DNA from: an uncultured Bacillota bacterium
Lineage (GTDB): Bacteria > Bacillota > Clostridia > Peptostreptococcales > Anaerovoracaceae
Assembly (NCBI GenBank): GCA_947302945.1
Contig: CAMYWZ010000005.1
Span: forward strand, 1 to 16,626
DNA: 16,626 nt
Direction: 5' to 3'
Shown here in pieces: positions 8,939 through 15,983 of the stretch. The notes under the pieces are model-generated. The model ran no database searches. It saw only the letters and a program-made list of their open reading frames with translations, and was not told where the DNA came from. Numbering within the stretch: position 1 is the first letter of the stretch; each line of letters begins with the position of its first letter. The position numbers and the translations under genes were made by a program.

Positions 8939-9574
8939 TTAATTGAGTTTGTCGACCTGGTCGAATTCCAGTTCCACGGGAGTGGCGCGGCCGAACATGT
9001 CCACCTTGGTGCGGAGGGTCTGCCTGTCGGCGTTGACCTCTTCGACAAGACCTGTAAATCCCTTGAAAGGACCGGAGATGATCTTGACGGTATCGCCCGG
9101 CTCTATATTGAGGACGATGACGGTCTTCTCTATGCCGAGGCGCCTTACCTCTTCGTCTGTAAGAGGGATGGGCTCCGAGCCTTCTCCGACGAAGCCTGTT
9201 ACACCCTGGGTGTTTCTTACCAGGTACCAGGATTCGTTGGTGACTATCATCTTTACGATGACGTAGCCGGGGAAGATCTTGCGGGTCTTGACGACTCTGG
9301 TGTTGTCCTTCATCTCCACGCGGTCTTCGGTGGGGACTATGACCTGCAGGACGAGCTCCTGCATGCCGCGGTTCTCGACCAGCTTTTCTATGTTTGCCTT
9401 TACCTTATTCTCATGTCCTGAGTATGTGTGGACCACATACCACTTCGGCTCTTTGCTCCTGCGCAAAAAGCCCGCAGGGATCTCGTCTCTTTCGGAAGGA
9501 TTGAAGACCGGTGCCTTGTCGTCCTTGACGTTTTCTTCGGCGATCTCTGTTTTTGCGATCTTGCTTTCAGACAT
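8939..9574 (-). CDS. nusG: Transcription termination/antitermination factor NusG
   Basis: NusG binds RNA polymerase at the clamp and affects pausing, termination and coupling to ribosomes. It has 211 residues. The NGN domain begins at KWYVVHTYSGHENKV (residues 44-58) and includes the conserved TRKIFPGYVIVKM (97-109). The C-terminal KOW domain is at about 155-211, with EPGDTVKIISGPFKGFTG. Compared with the roughly 175-180-residue core, there is a charged N-terminal extension of about 40 residues (MSESKIAKTEIAEEN onward). AGGAG lies 6 nt before its ATG, which supports the extension being translated. The gene follows secE by 12 nt. Confidence 0.97.
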   Translation of the reverse strand: MSESKIAKTEIAEENVKDDKAPVFNPSERDEIPAGFLRRSKEPKWYVVHTYSGHENKVKANIEKLVENRGMQELVLQVIVPTEDRVEMKDNTRVVKTRKIFPGYVIVKMIVTNESWYLVRNTQGVTGFVGEGSEPIPLTDEEVRRLGIEKTVIVLNIEPGDTVKIISGPFKGFTGLVEEVNADRQTLRTKVDMFGRATPVELEFDQVDKLN

Positions 9575-9586
9575 TGCAGGCTCCTG

Positions 9587-9796
9587 TTATACGATGAGGT
9601 TGAGGAGAGCAAGGAACGCGGTGTCGAGCAGCCAGAACAGCAGCGCGAAGGCGGCGCAGACCACGATGACTACGAGTGTGTACTTGTAAGTCTCTTTCTT
9701 TGTAGGCCATGCTACCTTCTTGAGCTCTGAGCCGACGCCCTTGAAGTAATCCTTCACCCTTGCGAAGAAGCGCTTCTTTGCGACTGTTTCTGCCAT
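9587..9796 (-). CDS. secE: Preprotein translocase subunit SecE
   Basis: SecE clamps SecY in the membrane protein-export channel. The product is 69 residues, the short single-span form typical of Gram-positive bacteria. The amphipathic surface helix with ELKKVAWPTKKE (residues 24-35) carries the family signature. One hydrophobic segment follows at about 39-69, rich in Val, Leu, Ala and Phe. The Shine-Dalgarno (AAAGGA) is about 10 nt from the ATG, somewhat far. The gene lies 18 nt after rpmG and 12 nt before nusG, the standard operon order. Confidence 0.96.
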   Translation of the reverse strand: MAETVAKKRFFARVKDYFKGVGSELKKVAWPTKKETYKYTLVVIVVCAAFALLFWLLDTAFLALLNLIV

Positions 9797-9814
9797 CTTG
9801 GTAAAATCCTTTCG

Positions 9815-9982
9815 TTACTTTGCTTCCTTGTGGAGCGTTTCTTTCCTGCAGAACTTGCAGTACTTTTTGAGCTCGATGCGGTCCGGATCGTTTTTCTTGT
9901 TCTTTGTGGTGTTGTAATTCCTCTGCTTGCACTCCGTGCATGCGAGGACGACTCTTACTCTTGCACCCTTTGCGTTAGCCAT
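9815..9982 (-). CDS. rpmG: 50S ribosomal protein L33
   Basis: This small large-subunit protein has 55 residues, from [18 protein letters not shown] to KETLHKEAK. Two Cys pairs, C15/C18 (CTEC) and C42/C45 (CKFC), mark the zinc-binding form. [21 protein letters not shown] is the recognisable core. GGAGG lies 6 nt before the ATG at 9982. It is the first gene of the rpmG-secE-nusG group and is preceded by a good promoter. Its short length makes it easy to miss. Confidence 0.96.
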   Translation of the reverse strand: MANAKGARVRVVLACTECKQRNYNTTKNKKNDPDRIELKKYCKFCRKETLHKEAK

Positions 9983-10038
9983 TTTATTCCTCCGTTATCT
10001 GATGCGATAAACTCGCTTTTTTAGCGACATCCAAAATA

Positions 10039-10063
10039 CACAATGCCCCTTTACGGCATAGTG
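10039..10063 (-). other. Hairpin at the 5' end of the rpmG-secE-nusG transcript
   Basis: CACTATGCC and GGCATTGTG pair over nine positions with one mismatch and a 7-nt loop. The predicted transcription start is near 10067, so the hairpin lies within a few bases of the RNA 5' end. It could protect the mRNA or act in control. There is no U-tract, so it is not a terminator. Confidence 0.5.
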
Positions 10064-10073
10064 ACACCTGATA

Positions 10074-10102
10074 AAGATAACACATAAAAAAGGGGCAGTC
10101 AA
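10074..10102 (-). promoter_or_regulatory. SigA-type promoter of the rpmG-secE-nusG operon
   Basis: The -35 is TTGACT (complement of 10097-10102), the spacer is 17 nt, and the -10 is TATCTT (complement of 10074-10079). TG one base before the -10 makes it an extended -10 element. Upstream are A-tracts (AAAAAAA and TTAAAAA within 10103-10133) resembling an UP element, fitting a highly expressed ribosomal operon. The 5' leader to rpmG is about 85 nt. Confidence 0.75.
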
Positions 10103-10153
10103 TCAGATTTTTAAGATATTTTGCAAGTTTTTTTATAATATTATAGAAAAGCG

Positions 10154-11005
10154 TCAGTTTTCCCTGAAACCGCTGCCTATGATCTCGGAACTTGTGGTGA
10201 TGATGGTGAAAGCGCTTGGATCGACGCTCTTAATAAAGCGCTGGAGGCGGATAGCTTCGCGCCTGCGGCAGACGGTGTGGAGCATGGCTTTTTCGTTTCC
10301 GGAGTAGACGCCTTCGGCTTTTACGAGGGTGGCGCTGTGGTCCATGTCGTTCAGTATGAACTCGCTGATCTCCTTCGGCTTGTCGGTTATGATGATGAAG
10401 TACTTGCAGCTTTCGAAGGTCTCGAGGGCGCCGTCGATGATGAATGTGAGTACGATGAGCCCCAGCACGGAGAAGAGCCCCGCGCGCACGTCGAAGGCAA
10501 AGAACGATGCTATGCAGATGATGATATCCGTGTAAAGCAAGGCTCTGCCGACGTTGGTGGAAGTGTATTTTCTGAGTATCAGGGCGATGATGTCCGTGCC
10601 CCCGGACGTGGCGTCCGCGTGGAATATCATGGCCTGGCCTATGCCCATCAGCAGTATGGCGCAGCAAAGCTCAAGGAAGGGCTGGTCGGTGAGCGGCTTT
10701 TCTATCGGTACGAGTTTTTCAAGAAGGTCTACGCATGCGGAATAAAGGACCGAGCAGAAGACTGTTCTGATACCTACGCTTTTTCCGAGGGTCATGAATC
10801 CGATTATAAGAAGGAGCACGTTGAGCGCCGTAAGCCAGGTGCCGACAGACAGCGCAGTGAGCTTGCCAAGGATTATGCCAAGACCCCCTACTCCGCCCAG
10901 GACGAAGCCGTTGGGCATCATGAGGAAATAGTAACTGACTGTAATGAGCAATGTGCCCGCTACCAAAAGAAATGCATCTTTAGCGCTGATAACTGTCTTT
11001 TTCAT
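10154..11005 (-). CDS. YitT family membrane protein (DUF161 + DUF2179)
   Basis: This predicted integral membrane protein of 283 residues belongs to the YitT family, which is common in multiple copies in Firmicutes and whose transport or sensing role is unsettled. Several hydrophobic segments run from about residue 11 to 191 and include the Gly-rich GFVLGGVGGLGII (33-45) and the signature ATSGGTDII (132-140). The C-terminal cytoplasmic DUF2179 domain (about 198-280) contains CKYFIIITDKPKEI and EGVYSGNEKAMLHTV. I chose the ATG at 11005, preceded by GGGAG. The frame is open to a TTG at 11023, but that codon lies at the predicted transcription start, so the shorter form is right. It is transcribed from its own promoter, and I see no convincing terminator after it. 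Confidence 0.92.
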   Translation of the reverse strand: MKKTVISAKDAFLLVAGTLLITVSYYFLMMPNGFVLGGVGGLGIILGKLTALSVGTWLTALNVLLLIIGFMTLGKSVGIRTVFCSVLYSACVDLLEKLVPIEKPLTDQPFLELCCAILLMGIGQAMIFHADATSGGTDIIALILRKYTSTNVGRALLYTDIIICIASFFAFDVRAGLFSVLGLIVLTFIIDGALETFESCKYFIIITDKPKEISEFILNDMDHSATLVKAEGVYSGNEKAMLHTVCRRREAIRLQRFIKSVDPSAFTIITTSSEIIGSGFREN

Positions 11006-11028
11006 ACAAAAATCTCCCGACAAGCGCG

Positions 11029-11034
11029 ATTATA
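11029..11034 (-). promoter_or_regulatory. Extended -10 promoter of the YitT-family gene
   Basis: TGATATAAT on the minus strand gives a perfect -10 (TATAAT) with an extended TG. The -35 is weak (TGGCAA at 17 nt), as is common for extended -10 promoters. Predicted transcription starts near 11022, about 17 nt before the ATG at 11005, just ahead of the Shine-Dalgarno. Confidence 0.7.
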
Positions 11035-11087
11035 TCACAGCTTGCCGGACTTTGCCACAGTTTTATGCAGGCAGTGAATAAAACAGC

Positions 11088-11588
11088 TTACGCGCTCTGC
11101 GACCATATCGCCTCGTAGACTGCGCCGGTTATTTCCTCCGCCCTGCCTCCAGCAGTGCGGCCCTTCCAGCTTCCGTGGCGGTTGTTGATGCCGTTGAGGA
11201 ACTTGATGGCGACCGCGCTCTTCTCCCAGTCCCGAAGGTTGACGTTGTAGTCGTCTATGAGTATGTCCGTGGGCCTGATGCCGCCCGGGACCGCGTCCGT
11301 CTTGCTTTCGCCGCAGAACGGGAAGATGCACTTTATGTTTTCAAGGCTGTGGCCGAGATGCTCCGCCAGCCAGCGCTTCTTTTCATCCAGGGCGTAAGGG
11401 TTTTCCTTGATGACTGCCGACAGGGTGTAGAGCTCTATCTGAGGATCTTCAGCAAGGAGCAGGATCGCCCTTACCGCCTCTTTTAAAGGCGCGAGCTGCC
11501 CGAAGTAGCCCTCCCTGAGCATCTCCTCGTAGGGAACGTATTTGTATTCGGCAAGCACGCCGTCCATGTCGAAGAAAACCCTTGTCAT
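11088..11588 (-). CDS. HAD-superfamily 5'-nucleotidase-like protein
   Basis: This cytoplasmic HAD-fold phosphatase has 166 residues and resembles the 5'(3')-deoxyribonucleotidase (NT5C) group. Motif I is FDMDGVLAEY with the nucleophile D7 and acid/base D9. Motif II is the TLS at 55-57, the motif III lysine is K96 in GESKTD, and motif IV is the D112/D113 pair in DILIDDYNVN. The gap between motifs I and II (about 45 residues) leaves room for a small cap. I start at the ATG at 11588, where the product begins MTRVFFDMDG as family members do. The frame opens further to an ATG at 11642, but no ribosome binding site is seen there. AAAGGA lies about 11 nt before 11588, an imperfect spacing. The substrate cannot be told from sequence. 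Confidence 0.8.
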   Translation of the reverse strand: MTRVFFDMDGVLAEYKYVPYEEMLREGYFGQLAPLKEAVRAILLLAEDPQIELYTLSAVIKENPYALDEKKRWLAEHLGHSLENIKCIFPFCGESKTDAVPGGIRPTDILIDDYNVNLRDWEKSAVAIKFLNGINNRHGSWKGRTAGGRAEEITGAVYEAIWSQSA

Positions 11589-11647
11589 TTCCGCATCCGT
11601 CCTTTCCGGCAGAGCCCTTCCCCTGCCTTCCGGACTTATCATACGAT

Positions 11648-11675
11648 AAAAGGGTGTGCAAAAGTATGCACACCC
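11648..11675 (-). terminator. Intrinsic terminator of prmA
   Basis: GGGTGTGCA and TGCACACCC form a perfect 9-bp stem with a 6-nt loop (11661-11666). In the minus direction it is followed by TTTT at 11648-11651. It lies about 30 nt after the prmA stop and separates prmA from the HAD gene. Confidence 0.85.
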
Positions 11676-11705
11676 CTTGCAAGGCCCATGACGAAAGGTG
11701 GTCTG

Positions 11706-12611
11706 TCAGCCCCGGTATTCTGCGGCGATGGCCGTCCAGCAGTCATCGCGGAGGATCTTGAGGACGTTAAAGCCGGCGGACTTTATTGTTTCGGCGCAGG
11801 GCTTTTCCATGTCGTCTATGATGCCGCTGGCGATGAGCACCGTGCCGGGACGGCAGCAGCGCCTGACGTTTTCGCAGAGCTTTATCACAAGAGGGCCGGT
11901 GAGGTTGGCGGCGATGACATCCGCCTTAAACTCAAGATCGCAGGCCAGGTCGTTTTTCTTTACAGTAATGCTATGGCAGCCGTTGAGAGCCGCGTTCTTT
12001 TCAGTGCTTAATACTGCTTCAGGGTCCAGGTCGACGGAAAGGACCTTACCTGCCCCGAGCTTTTCTGCCATGACGGAAAGTATCCCGGTGCCGCATCCCA
12101 CGTCCAGAACGGCGTCGCCTTGCTTTACAGACTCCTTAAGCAGCCTTGCCGCAAGGTAGGTCGTGGGGCTGGTGCCTGTGCCGAAGGCAAGACCGGGGTC
12201 TATTTCTATAACTAGCTCTCCCGGCTTCGCAGCATACTCCCGCCAGACAGGCTTTACAATGACGCCTTCAGCCAGCTCAAAAGGCACGTAGTACTCTTCC
12301 CACTTGTGGAGCCAGTCATTGTCGTCCACGACCACGATGCTGTGGTCCAGATCTTTTATGAGGTCTGAAAGCGCCTGCGGGATCTGCTCATCCTCCCCGA
12401 AGTACAAAGTGACGCAGGCCCTGGACTTAAGCTCTTCGATGAGCTTTTTATCAACGTAGCTTCCTGTATATCCCCAGGATTCCTCCATTAGCTGATCCGC
12501 GTCTTTCGGGTCCTCTATCTGCATCTGCTCAAAGCCCAAAACCGAGACCTTTTCCGCCAGTTCCTCCACGCCGTCCGGCGCCGGATATATCTTGAGCTCC
12601 TTGTATTTCAA
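11706..12611 (-). CDS. prmA: Ribosomal protein L11 methyltransferase
   Basis: PrmA trimethylates ribosomal protein L11 using S-adenosylmethionine. With the start proposed here it has 301 residues. The N-terminal L11-binding domain covers about 1-105. The linker motif IDPGLAFGTGTSPTT lies at 138-151, and the SAM-binding motif DVGCGTG at 170-176 is followed by VDLDPEAV (193-200). ANLTGPLV replaces the catalytic-loop segment usual in the family. I place the start at a TTG (complement of 12609-12611). GGAAGGA lies 8 nt upstream, and translation then begins MKYKELKIYP, matching the MKWxEL-type start of Bacillus PrmA. In-frame ATG codons at 12650 and beyond fall on or upstream of the promoter. A strong terminator ends the gene. 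Confidence 0.93.
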   Translation of the reverse strand: MKYKELKIYPAPDGVEELAEKVSVLGFEQMQIEDPKDADQLMEESWGYTGSYVDKKLIEELKSRACVTLYFGEDEQIPQALSDLIKDLDHSIVVVDDNDWLHKWEEYYVPFELAEGVIVKPVWREYAAKPGELVIEIDPGLAFGTGTSPTTYLAARLLKESVKQGDAVLDVGCGTGILSVMAEKLGAGKVLSVDLDPEAVLSTEKNAALNGCHSITVKKNDLACDLEFKADVIAANLTGPLVIKLCENVRRCCRPGTVLIASGIIDDMEKPCAETIKSAGFNVLKILRDDCWTAIAAEYRG

Positions 12612-12643
12612 GCCTGCGGTCCTTCCTTTTCTCTCAGTTATTA

Positions 12644-12672
12644 TGGTCATTATACCATTTTTGTTGTAAAAT
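12644..12672 (+). promoter_or_regulatory. Predicted promoter of the carboxylesterase-GH31 operon
   Basis: TGGTCA (12644-12649) matches four of six -35 bases. After a 17-nt spacer, TAAAAT (12667-12672) matches five of six -10 bases. Transcription would start near 12679, with AAGGAG at 12688-12693 and ATG at 12702. Its -35 overlaps the -10 of the divergent prmA promoter. Confidence 0.55.
12649..12654 (-). promoter_or_regulatory. Extended -10 promoter of prmA
   Basis: TGGTATAAT on the minus strand gives a perfect TATAAT with an extended TG. No clear -35 lies 16-18 nt upstream. Predicted transcription starts near 12642, about 31 nt before the TTG start at 12611. Confidence 0.65.
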
Positions 12673-12701
12673 AGCATCATCAGGGATAAGGAGCGTTTAT
12701 C

Positions 12702-14096
12702 ATGGAAGTACTACTGAAAAGCGGTCAGCAGGTGATGCTGCGCACAGAGCTGGGAGATATCCGCGGGAATTCGGCAGACGGCGTCTTCAGCTTTCTTGGA
12801 GTGCCTTTCGCGAAAGCGGGGCGTTTTGAGTACGCAAAGCCGGTGGAAAACTGGGCTGCGGAAGGCTATGCAAAGGACGCGGACGACGGAGTTCTGAGCG
12901 CTCTTAAGTTCGGGCCGGCATGCCCCCAGTGCCGCCAGTTCGACCTTCATTTGGACAACCCCAAGCGCCTCTTTTACCACAGGGAATACCGCGACGGCCT
13001 TCATTTCGACTACGGCGAGGACTGCCTTAACCTGAACATCTACGCTCCAGAAAACGCCGAAAAGGCCCCGGTCATAGTATTCATTTACGGCGGAGGCTTC
13101 GATTCGGGCTCCAATTCTGAGCAGCCCTTCGACGGCAGCGGCTTTGCAAAGCGCGGCGTCATCTGCGTTGTGATCAACTACCGCGTAGGCGTGCTTGGCT
13201 ACTTTACGCATGAAGAGCTGCAAAAGCGCTTCGGCCGCGACGGCAACTTCGGCCTCGACGACCAGCACGCAGGGATAAAGTGGGTCAAAGACCACATCGC
13301 GGACTTCGGCGGAGACCCTGAAAACATCACTCTTCTGGGGCAGAGCGCAGGTGCCATATCCATTCAGTACCTCTGTCTGGACCCTGCCAACAGAGGCCTG
13401 TTCCAAAGAGCCGCTATGATGTCTGGGGGCGGCATGTTCCCCAGGTTCGCCCTGCCTAAAAAGGCGGCGGACACCCACCCCTACTGGCTCGAGTTCATGG
13501 ACATCGCCGGCTGCAGGAGCTTTTCGGAACTGAAAAACCTGGGCCTTAAGGAACTTTTCGAGGCGGTGGAGATCATCAAAGTTAAACGCAAGGACACCAT
13601 ATACAACACCATGCCTGTCATGGACGGCCTGCGCATTCCGCGCCCCGTCCCCGAGCTGATCGGAAGCCCCCTGCCGATAGACTACATGATAGGCTACACC
13701 AACACCGACATGTACGCCCCGGCTCTTACCTGGGTTGGAGACAAGTTCGGCAAGAAGAACGGCGCCTATATCTACTATTTCGATCTTGACGCGCCCGGCG
13801 ACGGCAACGGAGCCTTCCATTCCTGCGACCTTCGTTACATGTTCGAGAAGCTCGACGAGAGCTGGCGCCCCTACGGGGAAAGGGACCATCAGGCCGCGAA
13901 AGAACTTGCGTCGTACATGGCAAACTTCGCAAAGACCGGAGACCCCAACGGGGAAGGCCTTGCGAAATGGAGCCCGGCAAAGCCCGGCGGACTTGCGGAC
14001 GTCCTGAGGATAGCGCCGCAGGGGACTTTCATGGGGCACCCGCAGTACCTCAAACTCACCAGGAACTACCTGACTATAGGAGACCCCAAGGCATGA
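12702..14096 (+). CDS. Type-B carboxylesterase (alpha/beta hydrolase)
   Basis: This serine esterase has 464 residues and no signal peptide, so it is likely cytoplasmic. The oxyanion-hole YGGGF is at 129-133. The segment GNFGLDDQHAGIKWVKDHI (181-199) leads to the nucleophile elbow GQSAGA with Ser215. His373 lies in GAFHSCDLRYMF. The acid is probably D336 in GYTNTDMY, where family members often have Glu or Asp. The spacing between acid and His is about 37 residues, much shorter than in 490-550-residue members such as Bacillus p-nitrobenzyl esterase, so a helical part near the active site is reduced. AAGGAG lies 8 nt before the ATG. The stop overlaps the next start as ATGA, which suggests translational coupling with the GH31 gene. 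It could remove acyl groups from sugars taken up by the neighbouring transporter; the substrate is not known. Confidence 0.9.
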   Translation: MEVLLKSGQQVMLRTELGDIRGNSADGVFSFLGVPFAKAGRFEYAKPVENWAAEGYAKDADDGVLSALKFGPACPQCRQFDLHLDNPKRLFYHREYRDGLHFDYGEDCLNLNIYAPENAEKAPVIVFIYGGGFDSGSNSEQPFDGSGFAKRGVICVVINYRVGVLGYFTHEELQKRFGRDGNFGLDDQHAGIKWVKDHIADFGGDPENITLLGQSAGAISIQYLCLDPANRGLFQRAAMMSGGGMFPRFALPKKAADTHPYWLEFMDIAGCRSFSELKNLGLKELFEAVEIIKVKRKDTIYNTMPVMDGLRIPRPVPELIGSPLPIDYMIGYTNTDMYAPALTWVGDKFGKKNGAYIYYFDLDAPGDGNGAFHSCDLRYMFEKLDESWRPYGERDHQAAKELASYMANFAKTGDPNGEGLAKWSPAKPGGLADVLRIAPQGTFMGHPQYLKLTRNYLTIGDPKA

Positions 14097-15983
14097 AATT
14101 CAGGCACTTTTTCACAAAAACGAATGAGGGTCCGTCTTTCGCGGAGTACCGCGAGGGAAACGTCCTTATGCGCCTGGACTTCTTTAAGAACATGCTCAGG
14201 GTGGCGCTGATAAAGGACGGGCAGCCGATGCTTCCGACATGGAGCGTCTGCCCGGACGGCAATATGCCCTGCGAGGGGCGCAGCAGGCTCTCTGCCGAAG
14301 GCTTCGAAAAAGAGACCCCGAAACTTGCGGAAAAAGACGGAAAAGTCTTCTTTGAGCTTTCCGGGACGCGCTTTTGCGTGGAGCTTCTGAACTTCCGCAT
14401 CACCGCGGAAAACGAAACCGGCATGCTTTATCAGGACAGAAGCGGCCTTGCATACAACTTCGAAGGCGAGCTTGGTGACGGCTTCGTGCACTACACGGCA
14501 AGAGAGGAAGGACAGCGCATCTTCGGTCTTGGCGACAAGTGCGGGCACGTCAACAAGAGCGGCCGCAGCTTTGCCATGTGGACCGGGGACTCCATGGGCT
14601 TTAAAGCCGAAAGCAGCGACCCTCTCTACAAGTACCTGCCCTTCTATATCTGCGAAAACAGCGCCGGCTCCTATGGCCTTTACTATGATACGTACAGCAC
14701 GGGGCGCATGGACTTCGGCAGCGAGCACGACAACTACTTCGAGCCCTTCAGTTCCGCGCGCTTTGAGGAAGAGAGCATGGTGTTCTACCTGATCTTAGGC
14801 ACGCCGCTTGAGATCATCAGGCGCTTTAACGCGATGTGCGGAGGCGTGGCGGCGGTGCCGGAATGGGCTTTCCGCTACTGCGGCAGCACCATGGAATATA
14901 CACTGGAACACGGAAAAGATCCCTTCGCCGGAAGGCCTTTCGGCATTTTTCCGCGAAAACGGCATGGAACTCATTCCCAACGTCAAGCCCGCCTTCCTTA
15001 CGGAACACCCGCTCTATGAAAAGATCGCGGAAAACGGCTGGTTTCTGCACTATAAGGACGGCTCCCCCGCTCTCTTCCCCTTCTGGGGCGGCATGGCAAG
15101 CTATCTGGACTTCACGAATCCCGGTGCCTATGCATTCTGGAAAGAATGCGTGCGCGCGCATCTTGCCGAAAAAGGATATAAAAACATCTGGAACGACAAC
15201 AACGAATACGACGTCTGGGACAGGGACGTTCTGGCCTGCGGTTTCGGCAGAGAAGTGCCGGCAAGGCTCATGAGACCGGCGTTTTCGTACCTGATGGCCC
15301 GCGCCAGCCGCGAGGCATGCGAGCAGGCCGGAGCCTTCGAAGAGGGCGAAGTGCCCTTCATGGTCTCGCGCTGCGCCATCGCCGGCGCCCAAAGGGCCGC
15401 CACCACCTGGACCGGGGACAACCTCACCGATTTTCAAGACCTTCGCTATAACCACTACCAGGCCATGACCATGGCCCTTTCGGGCTTCTCGTTCTTCGGA
15501 CAGGACATAGGAGGCTTTGCCGGGCCGGTGCCCTCAGAGGAACTCTTCATGCGTTGGCTGCAGTACGGCGTCTTCATTCCCCGCTTCGTGCTGCACTCAT
15601 GGAAGCCCGGACAGCCGTCCACCATGCCCTGGCTCTACCCGCAGCTCAGCCCCGCAGTGCGGCGGATCTTCGATCTCCGCGAAAAGCTGGTCCCCTACCT
15701 CGCCGAGCAGTACAGGCACTGCAGCGAAATCTTCGAGCCTCTCGTCCGGCCGGTCTTCCTCACCCAGCCCGGTTACGACCCGGAGGCCGACTGCTTCTTC
15801 TGCGGCAGCGACATCTTCGCCTGCCCCGTCTTTGACGAAGGCGCGGATTCTGTCACCGTACTGCTCCCCAAAAGCCCCGGCGGCTGGAAGCTTCGCGGCG
15901 AAGGCAGCGCAATAAAAGGAGGCACGACGGTAAAAGTACCGTGTGCCCCCGAAGACCTTCCGGTCTGGTTCGTAAGGATCTAG
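14093..15983 (+). pseudogene. Glycoside hydrolase family 31, broken by internal deletion and frameshift
   Basis: This is a GH31 alpha-glycosidase (alpha-glucosidase or alpha-xylosidase type) in two frames. The first part (from the ATG at 14093, with AGGAG at 14078-14082) gives the N-terminal beta domain: FGLGDKCGHVNKSGR at about 144-158, SDPLYKYLPFYI at 175-186, then WAFRYCGSTMEYT ending at residue 270. From about 14904 the homology continues in another frame as WNTEKIPSPEG, then LIPNVKPAFLTEHPLYEKI. The likely nucleophile Asp of WNDNNEYDVWD (codon 15195-15197) and the acid/base Asp of TWTGDN (codon 15417-15419) follow, to the stop at 15981-15983. The roughly 45-50 residues that normally separate these segments are absent. 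Both catalytic Asp residues lie after the break, so translation from the ATG stops at 15019 without them. An assembly error is the main alternative. Confidence 0.85.

Noticed and set aside
10134..10145. TATAATATTATA palindrome after the YitT-family gene as a terminator or operator
   Set aside because: It is entirely A-T and probably part of the A/T-rich region upstream of the rpmG promoter; no specific role is supported.
11060..11084. GTTTTAT/ATAAAAC inverted repeat after the HAD gene as a terminator
   Set aside because: The stem is almost all A-T, the loop is 11 nt and no U-tract follows, so termination there is doubtful.
12711..14039. A 442-codon minus-strand frame opposite the carboxylesterase
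   Set aside because: It is antisense to a complete esterase with all catalytic motifs, and no family features or start signal are seen.
14880..14925. Programmed ribosomal frameshift in the GH31 gene
   Set aside because: No slippery heptamer is visible at the break, and about 45-50 conserved residues are missing, which recoding would not explain.
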